Counted from the stretch's first letter, positions 34,410 through 43,116 are shown. The stretch is DNA of 64,000 nucleotides from Sulfuricystis thermophila (GCF_004323595.1 NZ_AP019373.1:744001-808000), one strand, 5' to 3'. The notes: generated from the sequence alone by a model not told the origin. Numbers and translations: made by a program.

Positions 34410-35752
34410 GCTGGCTACTGCAACGGTTCATCCCTTCAACATTGTTTGGCCGCACGGCAATGGTCATTGCCGCAGCCTCCATTGCGTTTCAAATGTTTAC
34501 CCTGGGGGTGATCGTCTATTTCGCATTGATGCCGCTCGGGCGCCTGGCTACCGATGATTTCGCAGCTCTACTGCTGGCTAGCGCTCGAACCTGGCAGGCA
34601 GCCCCTGCTGCCGAACGGGGTGCGCTGAAAGAACGATTCAACCAACAATACCGCATAGCGATCAGCGATACTCCAGTAGTAACCGGGGAGTTCGTCAGAA
34701 TCCTGCCTTACTTCCATTTTCTTGAACATGCCCTGTCCTCCCGTACCGGAATTCCGATTCACCTTGGCAAAGGCGTGGCGAAGGATGGGGCTGTCTGGTA
34801 TTGGACAAAGGTTCCCGTTGATGATCCCAACGGGGCTAATGCGAACCTGTATATAGGCTTCCCAGCAGATCGCGTCGCAGTACAGCCTTCCGTCGCTCTC
34901 ATGATCATTTTGCTGGTTGGTGCGATCGTCACCCTGCTAACTTCGGCGCGTCTAGCACATTGGCTTATCCGCCCTTTGTCTCAATTGGCGGCAGCGACGC
35001 AACGTATTGGCAAGGGCCAACGACCGGTTCCATTGCCTGAAACTGGACCGACTGAACTGGCAACGCTGGCTCGTGAGTTCAACCGGATGGGGGAAGAAGT
35101 GGAAACTCTTCTCGCTAATCGAACCACGCTCTTGGCGGGAATCTCGCATGATTTGCGTTCACCTCTGGCGCGCATACGTCTGGCGCTGGGCATGGCAATC
35201 GAAAAGCCTGACCCGGAATTATTGGAGCGCTGCATGCGCGATGTGGAGAACATGAATCAATTGATCGCACGTTGCCTCGAAGTGGGGCGCGATTTTGCCG
35301 AACAGGATACGGTCGAGATCAGCTTGTGCCAGCTGCTCGAAGAGGTGGTGCGCGAACATGCCTACGGTGCCGACATCCGGGGCCGCAAAGGAGCAGATTG
35401 TCGCGTCCATGCCAAGCCATTGGCTCTGAAACGCATCCTGACAAATCTGGTCGAGAATGCAGTTCGTTACGGAGAAGGACAGCCCATCGACATCGAATAC
35501 GATCTTTTTCAGAAAAATGTCGAGATCCGTATCCTCGACCGTGGGCCGGGGATTCCAGAGAGTGAACGTGAGGCGGTTTTTCAGCCATTCCGTCGCCTGG
35601 ATCCTTCACGCAGCAGCCGTACTGGGGGGAGTGGCCTCGGGTTAGCGATCGTGCGCCAGATTGCACAAACTAACGGATGGATCGTCGAGCTCGAAACACG
35701 CCCAGGAGGTGGCACGATCGCGCGCGTCAGGCTGCCGCTCGATACGAACTAG
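34406..35752 (+). CDS. Membrane sensor histidine kinase (EnvZ-like)
   Basis: 448 residues. Two membrane helices (about residues 15-37 and ~165-185) flank a ~125-residue periplasmic sensor domain. A HAMP region (LIRPLSQLAAATQRIGKG) leads to the H-box LAGISHDLRSPLARIRLAL with the phosphorylated His, then the N box LTNLVENAVRYGEG and the G box SGLGLAIVRQIAQ. It is partner of the preceding regulator. It overlaps nnrS at the 3' end by 4 bases, tail to tail. Confidence 0.93.
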   Translation: MSWLLQRFIPSTLFGRTAMVIAAASIAFQMFTLGVIVYFALMPLGRLATDDFAALLLASARTWQAAPAAERGALKERFNQQYRIAISDTPVVTGEFVRILPYFHFLEHALSSRTGIPIHLGKGVAKDGAVWYWTKVPVDDPNGANANLYIGFPADRVAVQPSVALMIILLVGAIVTLLTSARLAHWLIRPLSQLAAATQRIGKGQRPVPLPETGPTELATLAREFNRMGEEVETLLANRTTLLAGISHDLRSPLARIRLALGMAIEKPDPELLERCMRDVENMNQLIARCLEVGRDFAEQDTVEISLCQLLEEVVREHAYGADIRGRKGADCRVHAKPLALKRILTNLVENAVRYGEGQPIDIEYDLFQKNVEIRILDRGPGIPESEREAVFQPFRRLDPSRSSRTGGSGLGLAIVRQIAQTNGWIVELETRPGGGTIARVRLPLDTN

Positions 35753-36966
35753 CCCTCCCGCCCATCCACCCGCGGCGCGGCGAGCATCGGCAGGATGCGC
35801 CAGAGCAGGATGGCGAAGGCGACGAGCCAGAAGCTGGCGGCGAGAATGAGCCACGTCAGATAGCCGGACGGATATAGTTGCGGCGCGACGACGCGGGCAA
35901 GGAATCCCAGGATCATGATCCACAGCACCGCCTTGTCGAGGTGCGTGAACACCACCTCGCGGCCGGTGTGGCCTTTCGAGATGCGCACGATCATCGCCGG
36001 ACCGATGAGGCCCATGACGCCGACGGTGAACAGATGCACCGCCACCGTACCGACCCACGCCAGCTCGATGAAGCGGCCGATGCCCGCCACGATGAGCTGC
36101 GCGACGATCAAGAGATAGCCGACATACATGATGCCGATGTCGAGCCGCGAGAGCGCCTTGGCCGGATGCCAGAAGGCGAAGCGCCAGAGCAGCAGCGCGG
36201 CGAGCATCAATTCGAGTGCTCCAGCGAGCGACGCGGGCATTGCTTCGGCAAAGACGAGCGCTACGGCAAACCACTTGATCGGCAGGTCGAGGCGACGATC
36301 GCGCAGGATCTCGACACCAAAGCCATGGCGCATGAACTGCACCTGCGTGCGTTCGAGCATGATCAGGAAGGCCAGCCGGAAGAGCGCCAGCGACATGCCG
36401 ACGCCGAGCGCATAGAAGTCGCCCTGCAGGATGAGGACTTTCGCCGGCAAAAAGAGCGGCAGCGCGATCCAGAAGAAGTAGTTGTCGCTGCCGGACGCGC
36501 GTAGATTTTGCTTGAGCAGCGTGTGCATCAGCATCACGGTGATCGCGAGCTGGAAGAGCAGCGTGGCCGGCCAGAAGAGCCATGGCGACCAGGCCGTGCC
36601 GACGCTCAGCGCGATGCGGTCGAGAAACCAGGCGCCGGCGAGCAACGCGAGCGCGCCGCCGTGCCAGCCGCGCACGCCGACCCAGTTCTTCGTCGCGGTG
36701 AGCAGAAAGCCGCCGAGGAGCGCCCAGCCGAAGCCATAGAACATCTCGTGGGCGTGCCATTGCAATGGCGCCTGGACGAAACTCGGCGCTGGCGGAAGCG
36801 AGGGCGTCCCGCCGGGCGCCGACTCACCTCCCAAACTCGGCGCTGGCGGGACGGCACCCGAGAACACCAACACCCACCAAAGCGGCAGGATCATCCCGGC
36901 CAAGCAGGCGAGCGGAAACAGGGTGCGAAAGCCGAGGGCGAAAATCGGATGGGCCAGGCGTTTCAT
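35749..36966 (-). CDS. nnrS: NnrS family haem-copper membrane protein with in-frame repeat insertion
   Basis: 405 residues from the ATG at 36966, which overlaps the norD stop. About twelve helices are visible; the family motif QWHAHEMFYGFGWALLGGFL and LTATKNWVGVRGWHG are intact, as are the later VGVMGLIGPAMIVRISKGHTG and HLDKAVLWIMILGFL. NnrS counters nitrosative stress during denitrification. Between helix 1 and the QWHAHEM motif a stretch of ~25 residues (PPAPSLGGESAPGGTPSLPP region, 36779-36857) is encoded by a 54-bp-family repeat, so this periplasmic loop is longer than expected. Confidence 0.9.
   Translation of the reverse strand: MKRLAHPIFALGFRTLFPLACLAGMILPLWWVLVFSGAVPPAPSLGGESAPGGTPSLPPAPSFVQAPLQWHAHEMFYGFGWALLGGFLLTATKNWVGVRGWHGGALALLAGAWFLDRIALSVGTAWSPWLFWPATLLFQLAITVMLMHTLLKQNLRASGSDNYFFWIALPLFLPAKVLILQGDFYALGVGMSLALFRLAFLIMLERTQVQFMRHGFGVEILRDRRLDLPIKWFAVALVFAEAMPASLAGALELMLAALLLWRFAFWHPAKALSRLDIGIMYVGYLLIVAQLIVAGIGRFIELAWVGTVAVHLFTVGVMGLIGPAMIVRISKGHTGREVVFTHLDKAVLWIMILGFLARVVAPQLYPSGYLTWLILAASFWLVAFAILLWRILPMLAAPRVDGREG
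36779..36857 (-). repeat. 54-bp-family repeat inserted in nnrS
   Basis: One full unit plus a half unit: CTCGGCGCTGGCGGAAGCG, then GCGTCCCGCCGGGCGCCGAC, then a second CTCGGCGCTGGCGGGACGGC. It is read as a Pro/Gly-rich peptide (PPAPSL, GGESAPGGTPS) in the same frame as in menE. Confidence 0.85.
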
Positions 36967-38825
36967 GCGTTGCCGGTCAGTTGCGCGTACAAGAGCGGCA
37001 GGCGGTCGGGCAGCTCCTCGGGCTTTCTGACGATGGTGTAGCCCGCCGGGCCGAAGAGATGCGGCAGATAGCCGGCGCCCTCGCGATCGATGGTGACGCA
37101 AAACGGCTTGATGCCGGCTTCGCGTGCTTCGATCAGCGCCATGCGCGTGTCCTCGATGCCGTAGCGGCCTTCATACAGGTCGATGTCGTGCGGCTTGCCG
37201 TCGGAGAGGATCAAGAGCAGCCGGCGATTGGCCGGCTGTTTTTCGAGGAGTTGCGTCGCGCGTCGCACCGACGCACCCATGCGCGTATACCAGCCGGGTT
37301 TGATGGCCGCGATGCGGCCGCGTGCGATGGCGTCGAGCGGGCGGTCGAAGGGCTTGATCTCGTGGAAGCGCACGAAGCTGCGCTTCAAGGACGAGAAGCC
37401 GTAGAAGGCAAAGGCATCGCCGGTGGCGGAGAGCGCCTCGCCGAAGAGCATCAGGCTATCGCGGATCACATCGATCACCTTCTGCGTGTCATTGGCATAG
37501 GCATCGGTGGACAGCGACAGATCGGCGAGCACGAGACAGGCGAGATCGCGCTCGGTCGGCCGCTGGTTCAAATACGCGCCGGCGCCCGAGAAATGCCAGC
37601 CGGCCAGTCGATCCGCGGCGATGCGCACGCAGGCGTCGATGTCGAGCTCCGAGCCTTCGGGCTGGGCCTTCTGCCAGCGGCGCACCGGCGCGAGCGCGGC
37701 GAACTGGTTCTTGAGCTTCCGCGCATGGCGCCGCAGGCGCTCGGGCAGCGGCTGCGCCTCGACTTGGCGCGCCACCATCGTCTGCAGCCGGCAGAAATCC
37801 GGCTTCATCGTCTGGCGCTTCCAGTCCCATTCGGGCAGCAGAATGCCGGGGCCGACGAGAAGATCGTCCTCGGCCGCCGCCGGCAGATCGAGATCGAAGC
37901 GCACCTTCGAGGCGACACGCTCGCCTCCTTCGGCGAGCGTGAGCTTGTCGAGTGTCTCGGCGGCGCGGCCGGCGTCCGGGTTCTCGTCCTCGTCGAGCGC
38001 GCGATTGACGCGCAGATATTCGGCCCAGGACAAAAGGCTTTCGGCGCGGAAGAGCAGGATCAGCGGCGATTCGTTCTCCGGCAGCTCGCCGCGTTCGGCC
38101 TGGTAGCGCTTGTTCTCGACCGGCTGTTCCTTCGGCTGCTCGCCCTGTGTTTCCTCACTGCCGGGATCGTGCCGGCGCTGCTTCGTAGCGGCCGGTGGCA
38201 CGGGATAGAGCCACAGCGGCACCGGCTGCAAAGCCTTCGCCCTCTTGCGGGTGAGCGGCGGCAGCTCGGCGACGCTGCCGGGATCGACAAGCGCCTGGCG
38301 CACGGCGCGCTCCTGCGCCGCCTCGTCGGCCGGCATCTGCTCGGGCGGGATGCGCTCGGCGAGCACGGCCTCGACCAGCTGCCGGTAACGTGCCGTCAGG
38401 CCCGGATAGCGTTGCAGGGTGACCCAGGTGGCAAACTGGTTCTGGACGATCCAAGCCTCTGTAAATTTTTCCAGCGCCGGCCCCGCGCTGGCCGCCAGCG
38501 CCGCGAGCCAGACATAAAGATCGCGGTTCAAACTCGGCGCTGGCAGGACGGCAAGCCGCGGCGGCAAGACGAGGGTTTCGCGGTCGAGCGCGGCATGGGC
38601 GGCGCGACTGTCCGTGCCGGCGATGCGTTGCATCAGGCGCCGGCGCGCGCCGTGCGCCACATCGGCCGCCGCCGCGATGCGTAGGCCCGGATCTCCCCCC
38701 AGCGCACGGAAGATCACGCCGAGCGTCTTTTCGATGTCCTTGAGTGCGACGGCCGCCTCGGGATGATCGCGCCGCGCCGTCTGGGTGATCCAGCGATCCC
38801 ACAGTGCGCCGACCCATTCTTCCAT
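36963..38825 (-). CDS. norD: Nitric oxide reductase activation protein NorD
   Basis: 620 residues. NorD is a soluble VWA-domain protein that, with the NorQ ATPase, activates nitric oxide reductase. The C-terminal von Willebrand A domain has the MIDAS start VLADLSLSTDAYAND and LILSDGKPHDIDLYEGRYG. The N-terminal two-thirds are helical and poorly conserved. A half copy of the dispersed motif (38529-38552) encodes LPAPSLN. The gene starts one base after the 133-residue membrane protein and overlaps nnrS. Confidence 0.93.
   Translation of the reverse strand: MEEWVGALWDRWITQTARRDHPEAAVALKDIEKTLGVIFRALGGDPGLRIAAAADVAHGARRRLMQRIAGTDSRAAHAALDRETLVLPPRLAVLPAPSLNRDLYVWLAALAASAGPALEKFTEAWIVQNQFATWVTLQRYPGLTARYRQLVEAVLAERIPPEQMPADEAAQERAVRQALVDPGSVAELPPLTRKRAKALQPVPLWLYPVPPAATKQRRHDPGSEETQGEQPKEQPVENKRYQAERGELPENESPLILLFRAESLLSWAEYLRVNRALDEDENPDAGRAAETLDKLTLAEGGERVASKVRFDLDLPAAAEDDLLVGPGILLPEWDWKRQTMKPDFCRLQTMVARQVEAQPLPERLRRHARKLKNQFAALAPVRRWQKAQPEGSELDIDACVRIAADRLAGWHFSGAGAYLNQRPTERDLACLVLADLSLSTDAYANDTQKVIDVIRDSLMLFGEALSATGDAFAFYGFSSLKRSFVRFHEIKPFDRPLDAIARGRIAAIKPGWYTRMGASVRRATQLLEKQPANRRLLLILSDGKPHDIDLYEGRYGIEDTRMALIEAREAGIKPFCVTIDREGAGYLPHLFGPAGYTIVRKPEELPDRLPLLYAQLTGNA
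38529..38552 (-). repeat. Dispersed 25-nt motif inside norD
   Basis: CAAACTCGGCGCTGGCAGGA followed by CGGC; read A-V-L-P-A-P-S-L, the same frame as the nnrS and menE copies. Confidence 0.7.
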
Positions 38826-38826
38826 T

Positions 38827-39228
38827 TCAGAGACCCTCGCAGCGCGGCCCGATCCAGGGATAGCGGTAAGGCTTGCCGGCCATCGCCTTGGCCAGTCCCA
38901 GCATGCCGAGCAGGATCAGTGTCGAATGGATGGCAGTGAAATAGATGATCACGAACACCCAGGTCCATTCCCAATCCCAGCCAAAGACGAAGAACAGCAC
39001 GGCATTGGCGGCGATGATCAGCACGCCACCCCAGAGGCTCACGAAGAAGGTCTGATCGAGATGGCAGCGCGCCAAGGGCGGCAGGGGCGGGGTAGCACGA
39101 CGATGCTTGAGCCATAGCCAGGCGAGGATCAGGAAGGTGAGCCCCGGCGCCAGCATGAGATTGATCAGATACAGCGATTCCGCAGTGATGGCGAGGCGCT
39201 GGCCAGGGGTTGCGTCTGCGCGGTTCAT
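38827..39228 (-). CDS. Conserved membrane protein of the nor cluster
   Basis: 133 residues with three hydrophobic helices (LINLMLAPGLTFLILAWLWL; FVSLWGGVLIIAANAVLFFV; WVFVIIYFTAIHSTLILLGM). It ends GKPYRYPWIGPRCEGL. It is wedged between norQ (4-base overlap) and norD (1-base gap), so it belongs to the nor accessory set, but I know no assigned function. Confidence 0.75.
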   Translation of the reverse strand: MNRADATPGQRLAITAESLYLINLMLAPGLTFLILAWLWLKHRRATPPLPPLARCHLDQTFFVSLWGGVLIIAANAVLFFVFGWDWEWTWVFVIIYFTAIHSTLILLGMLGLAKAMAGKPYRYPWIGPRCEGL

Positions 39229-40007
39229 TTGCCGAACGTGGCGAGCACGACTTCCTCGAGCGCGGCGGCGACTTCGAGATCGTCGGTGAGCGCCTCGATG
39301 AGTGCCGCGCGGCAGGCTGCCACCGGCTCCATGCCGTCGCGGATCAGGATTGCCGCATAGACCAGCAGCCGTGTGCTGGCGACCTCTTCGAGATCGACGT
39401 CTTTCAATGCGCGCAAAGCGCGGCCGATATTGACGAGCCGTTTCGCGGTCATCGCATCGCAGCCGGTCTCGCCAATGAGGATCGCCTCCTCGCGCGCGGC
39501 ATCGGGAAAGCCGAAGCGCAGCGCGACGAAGCGCTGGCGCGTCGAAGGCTTCATGCCTTTGAGGAAATTCTGGTAGCCGGGGTTGTAGGAGACCACCAGC
39601 ATGAAGCTGTCGGGCGCATGGAGCACTTCGCCGGTGCGGTCGATCGGCAGCACGCGGCGGTGGTCGGCGAGCGGATGGATCACCACCGTGGTGTCCTTGC
39701 GCGCTTCGACCACCTCGTCGAGATAGCAGATGCCGCCTTCGCGCACTGCGCGGGTGAGCGGCCCATCCGACCAGTAGGTGGCGCCATCGCCGATCAGATG
39801 GCGGCCGACGAGATCGGCGGCGGTGAGATCGTCATGGCAGGCGACGGTGAATAGCGGCAGGCCGAGCTTCGCCGCCATGAACGCGACGAAGCGGGTCTTG
39901 CCCACGCCGGTCGGCCCCTTGATCAGCACCGGCAGGCGATTGCGGTGCGCGTGTTCGAACAGATCGATCTCGTTGCCGGCGGGCTGGTAGAAAGGGAGTT
40001 CGCTCAT
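39225..40007 (-). CDS. norQ: NorQ/CbbQ-type MoxR AAA+ ATPase
   Basis: 260 residues from the ATG at 40007; a GTG five codons upstream is the alternative. Walker A is IKGPTGVGKTRFVAFMA, Walker B GICYLDEVVEARKD, and the sensor region VVSYNPGYQNFLKGM. NorQ works with NorD to insert the non-haem iron or otherwise activate NO reductase. It overlaps the small membrane protein gene by 4 bases and follows norF by 75 bases. Confidence 0.93.
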   Translation of the reverse strand: MSELPFYQPAGNEIDLFEHAHRNRLPVLIKGPTGVGKTRFVAFMAAKLGLPLFTVACHDDLTAADLVGRHLIGDGATYWSDGPLTRAVREGGICYLDEVVEARKDTTVVIHPLADHRRVLPIDRTGEVLHAPDSFMLVVSYNPGYQNFLKGMKPSTRQRFVALRFGFPDAAREEAILIGETGCDAMTAKRLVNIGRALRALKDVDLEEVASTRLLVYAAILIRDGMEPVAACRAALIEALTDDLEVAAALEEVVLATFGK

Positions 40008-40082
40008 GGCTTGGTTGGGCACGGTGCGGGAAAGCGCGGATGCTACTTTATGCGCTGCACTCGTGCGCGTCCTTGACAGCCA

Positions 40083-40370
40083 TCAATGCAGCGTGGTGAG
40101 GCGCCGCAGCACATCCCCCCAGCCATGGCTGAAGATCACCAAGAGCGGCACGAGGGTGACGAAGCCATGCAGGATGCGGCGGATGCGCGGATGCGCGGCG
40201 GTGATCGCCATGTAATGGTCGATCACCAGCCGACCTTTGAAGGCGATCAGGCCGGCGACGACGAAAGTCAGCGGCCATCCGGCATGGCCGGTTTCGGCAA
40301 GCCAGGCGCCGGCGAGGGTGAGCGCCAGGAGCAGCAGCCAGATTTTTTCGGCGTGGCCCAGACGATTCAT
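40083..40370 (-). CDS. norF: NorF-like small membrane protein (cytochrome c oxidase subunit IV type)
   Basis: 95 residues, three helices (WLLLLALTLAGAWLAET; WPLTFVVAGLIAFKGRLVI; LHGFVTLVPLLVIFSHGWG). The start at 40370 overlaps the norE stop (ATGA). NorF and NorE are accessory membrane proteins needed for full NO reductase activity in some denitrifiers. Confidence 0.82.
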   Translation of the reverse strand: MNRLGHAEKIWLLLLALTLAGAWLAETGHAGWPLTFVVAGLIAFKGRLVIDHYMAITAAHPRIRRILHGFVTLVPLLVIFSHGWGDVLRRLTTLH

Positions 40371-40945
40371 CGCAGCACGTAGAAGAACGGAAAGATGATC
40401 AGCCACAGCACGTCGGTGCTGTGCCAGTACATTGCGGCCGCTTCGAGGCCGCTGTAGTCGCGTGACGAATAGACACCGAGGGCGGTGCGCGTCGCCACCC
40501 ACGCTAGTCCCAGCAGGCCCCAGCTGACATGCACCAGATGGTTGAGCGTCAGGTAGTAATACACCGTGTAGAAGATGCCGGCGGCGCCGTCGATGCCGTG
40601 GGCGACGTTCCAGCGGATTTCGAAGAACTTGACGCACGGGTAGCCCAGACCGAGCAGCAGGGCCGCCAGCACCCAGCGCAGCGTGGCGCGCCGCGCATCG
40701 CGGCGAATCGCCGCGACGGCCTTGACCATGCAATAGCCGCTGGTGAGCAGCAGCAAGGTTATCGTGACGCCGGCGACGGTGGCGAGCTGATCCGGCCCTC
40801 TTTCGAAGGCGGCCGGATGGTGTGCCTTGGCGATGAAATAGACGCAGAACAGCAGCAGGAACTCGACCAGCACGCAGAAGATGCCAACCCAGATGCCGCG
40901 GTTGCCCGGAACGGACTCGCCGACGAGTTCTGCTGCTGTAGTCAC
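40367..40945 (-). CDS. norE: NorE-like cytochrome c oxidase subunit III family protein
   Basis: 192 residues, five helices. Subunit III features are GIWVGIFCVLVEFLLLFCVY, the FEIRWNVAHG loop, and HLVHVSWGLLGLAWVATR near the C-terminus, ending in YWHSTDVLWLIIFPFFYVL. Without a subunit I gene nearby and beside norF/norQ/norD, NorE is the best call. An inverted-repeat element (40956-41101) separates it from the cytochrome gene upstream. Confidence 0.88.
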   Translation of the reverse strand: MTTAAELVGESVPGNRGIWVGIFCVLVEFLLLFCVYFIAKAHHPAAFERGPDQLATVAGVTITLLLLTSGYCMVKAVAAIRRDARRATLRWVLAALLLGLGYPCVKFFEIRWNVAHGIDGAAGIFYTVYYYLTLNHLVHVSWGLLGLAWVATRTALGVYSSRDYSGLEAAAMYWHSTDVLWLIIFPFFYVLR

Positions 40946-40955
40946 TATTGGCCTC

Positions 40956-41101
40956 AGAGGCTATGAAAAAATTCGTCGCGAGCGCTGCCAGGTTGGGGGA
41001 GGCCGGAGCGCAGCCACCGGAGTGTATGTGGCAATACATGAGGATGGTGAGCACCGCCCGACCCCAAGATGGCAAGCGCAGCAGAATTTTTCATGGCCTC
41101 T
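40956..41101. repeat. Inverted-repeat element, intergenic copy
   Basis: Ends are inverted: AGAGGCTATGAAAAAATTCG at the left and GAATTTTTCATGGCCTCT at the right. Internal blocks TTCGTCGCGAGCG and GCGCAGCAGAA match the two ends of the element inside menD (46181-46389). About 146 bp; no ORF. It reaches the stop codon of the dihaem cytochrome gene. Confidence 0.8.
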
Positions 41102-41805
41102 CATTCATCCTGTAGGTGCGTGATGTAGGCCAGAATGTCCTGGATGTCTTTCTCAGTGAGCCGGTTGAGCACGCCGAGCTTCACGGCCTTGGGTTTGGAC
41201 TTGTCGTCTTCTTCCTCGTCGTCGGCGACCTTGTCGTGCGGCCGTTCGCCCTTGATATAGGCGGCGATCTGCTTTTGCAGGTAATTCGTGTATTGCCCGA
41301 CCAGCATCGGAAAGCGCGTCTTGCCGCGGCCATCGACGCCGTGACAGTAGGCGCATTCCTCCTGATAGAGCCGTTTGCCGTTTTCCAGATCGCCTTCGAG
41401 CTTCGGGATGATCATCACCTTTTCCATCGCCAGCAGGCGCGTCAAGGCGTCATCGGTCGGCTTGAACTCGGGGATCTTGGTCGGCAGTTGGATGCTGGCG
41501 AGATAGGCGGCGACCACTTTGATGTCCGCGTCCGGCAGCTCGCGTTCCTGTGTGTAGGGGAACATCGGGATGTTGATGCGCTCGCGCGAGCGGAATTTCT
41601 TCAGCGTGTATTCGATGTAGGCGGCACGCTGGCCGGCCAGACGCGGATATTCGCCGCGCTTGCCGCCCTGGCCGAGATCGCCATGGCAGGCGGCGCAGGG
41701 GCCATAGATTTCCTTGCCGGATTCCTGCTCCGGCACGGCGGCATGAACAAGCGCCGGTAGGGTGGCCAGACAGAGCACGATGCGGAGAAAAAGGCGTGTA
41801 GACAT
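41101..41805 (-). CDS. Periplasmic dihaem c-type cytochrome
   Basis: 234 residues. Signal peptide LRIVLCLATLPALVHA; haem sites GPCAACHGDLGQGG and EECAYCHGVDGRG; each domain is of the cytochrome c553/cyc2 type with a distal Met candidate (IPMFPYTQ, FPMLVGQY). An acidic insert (ADDEEEDDKSK) lies near the C-terminus. It lies 10 bases after the NosD-like gene and upstream of norE, so it may carry electrons to a nitric oxide or other terminal reductase. The wider open frame upstream is a shadow of the NosD-like gene. Confidence 0.9.
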   Translation of the reverse strand: MSTRLFLRIVLCLATLPALVHAAVPEQESGKEIYGPCAACHGDLGQGGKRGEYPRLAGQRAAYIEYTLKKFRSRERINIPMFPYTQERELPDADIKVVAAYLASIQLPTKIPEFKPTDDALTRLLAMEKVMIIPKLEGDLENGKRLYQEECAYCHGVDGRGKTRFPMLVGQYTNYLQKQIAAYIKGERPHDKVADDEEEDDKSKPKAVKLGVLNRLTEKDIQDILAYITHLQDE

Positions 41806-41815
41806 GGGGGCCTCG

Positions 41816-43006
41816 TCAATGCATGGCAGGGGTTGGGTCGGAGAGGATACGGTAAGGCGCAGAGAACGGCGCCAGCCGTTCGAGAAAATCGAGCAGCTCG
41901 AGCACCGGAGAGCTGCGGAAGAAGGTTGCCATCGGTGTTTCCATCCAGATGCGGTCGGCATAGAGCCAGTCTTCGTGAGGGGTGTCGCCGATGCCGTCGC
42001 GGTTGCGGTCGAAGCCCTGGTATTCATCCCAGCGGTTGTGCCGCCAGACGTTCGCGGCGGCCGCGCCCACCCCGCTGATCGCCACCGTGGTGAGGTTGTT
42101 GTCGAAGCGGTTGTTCTCGAAAGTGTGGCCGCCGGCCTCGCCGTAGAAGAACAGGCCGATGATGTTGTGCGCGAAGCGGTTGTCACGGACGTCGAGCAGG
42201 CCGATCTTTTCGGGCGGCGCATCCACCTTGAGACCGACCGTGCAATGCAGCACGCTGTTGCCGGTGACGATGCCGGAATCGCTTTCCTTGAAGACGATGC
42301 CGGCACCGCCGCCGGTCAGCGCATGGGCGATGTGATTGCCGCGCAGCACGACGTCGCGCGAATAGAGCACGACGATACCGGTGGCCATCCGTTCGATGCG
42401 ATTATTCTCGATCAACAGGCGCGGCGAGAAGACCACCTGCATGCCATAGCGGCCATCGCTGAACTGGTTGCCGATGATCACGCTGTCCTGCGAGTTGATG
42501 AAAGTCAGGTCGCGCGCGCGCCGAAAGCGGTTGTTCTCGATGCGGTTGCCGCTGCCATGCCACATGCGGATCGCATCGCCGCGCATCGCCAGCGCGAGCG
42601 GCTTGCCGGTCACTTCGTTACCGCGCACCACGGTATTCGCCGCCTGACGCAGATGGATGCCGAACAGCACATCCTCGATGCGGTTGTTCTCGATGACGTG
42701 GTCGCGGCCCTCGGCTAGCACGCCGGCATCGACGCCATCGTGCAGCGTGCCGCTGCCGACGATCGTGAAGCCGCGCAAGCTCACGCCCCGTCCGCCGATG
42801 CTGACCACCGTGCCGCGACCCTCGCCGCGAATCTCCGCCTGACCGCCGCCGTCGAGCGCTAGCGGCTTGTCGATGCGGACCGGGCCGGCATAGACGCCGG
42901 GGGGCACGCGCAGCACGCTGCCCGGCGCCGCGGCATCGATCAGCGCCTGCAATGAGGGCGCCGCCAGCGCGGGAAGGCTGAGGAACAGAAGAAGGAGCAA
43001 TTTCAT
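41816..43006 (-). CDS. NosD-like periplasmic beta-helix copper-handling protein (paralogue)
   Basis: 396 residues from the ATG at 43006 with a signal peptide (LLLLLFLSLPALAAPS). Parallel beta-helix repeats with N-N motifs (VIENNRIEDVLFGIHL, TVVRGNEVTGK, RIENNRFRRARDLTF) are typical of NosD/carbohydrate-binding CASH domains. The C-terminal region RNRDGIGDTPHEDWLYADRI and LELLDFLERLAPF matches the true NosD at 62590. The predicted FNR-dependent start near 43034 lies after the earlier in-frame ATG at 43087, which supports this shorter start. It heads the nor accessory operon, not nos. Confidence 0.88.
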   Translation of the reverse strand: MKLLLLLFLSLPALAAPSLQALIDAAAPGSVLRVPPGVYAGPVRIDKPLALDGGGQAEIRGEGRGTVVSIGGRGVSLRGFTIVGSGTLHDGVDAGVLAEGRDHVIENNRIEDVLFGIHLRQAANTVVRGNEVTGKPLALAMRGDAIRMWHGSGNRIENNRFRRARDLTFINSQDSVIIGNQFSDGRYGMQVVFSPRLLIENNRIERMATGIVVLYSRDVVLRGNHIAHALTGGGAGIVFKESDSGIVTGNSVLHCTVGLKVDAPPEKIGLLDVRDNRFAHNIIGLFFYGEAGGHTFENNRFDNNLTTVAISGVGAAAANVWRHNRWDEYQGFDRNRDGIGDTPHEDWLYADRIWMETPMATFFRSSPVLELLDFLERLAPFSAPYRILSDPTPAMH

Positions 43007-43033
43007 GCCGGGATCGCAGCGAGGCTCGTCGAA

Positions 43034-43116
43034 CCGAGCATTGAAGCCTAACTTTCGTCTAATGGCGTTGATGGGGATCAAGCGCACGAACCGGGGTCAT
43101 GGGTAAGATTTTGGTA
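43034..43116. promoter_or_regulatory. Divergent FNR-type promoters around one perfect FNR box
   Basis: TTGAT-GGGG-ATCAA at 43068-43081 is a perfect FNR/DNR half-site pair. On each side, after exactly 22 bases, lies a -10-like hexamer: TTCAAT on the minus strand (43045-43040) for the NosD-like/nor operon and TAAGAT on the plus strand (43104-43109) for the GGDEF/EAL gene. The plus-strand start would fall at or beside the ATG at 43116. Confidence 0.72.

Noticed and set aside
41806-42306. N-terminal extension of the dihaem cytochrome
   Set aside because: It overlaps the NosD-like gene out of frame, and the signal peptide begins at 41805.
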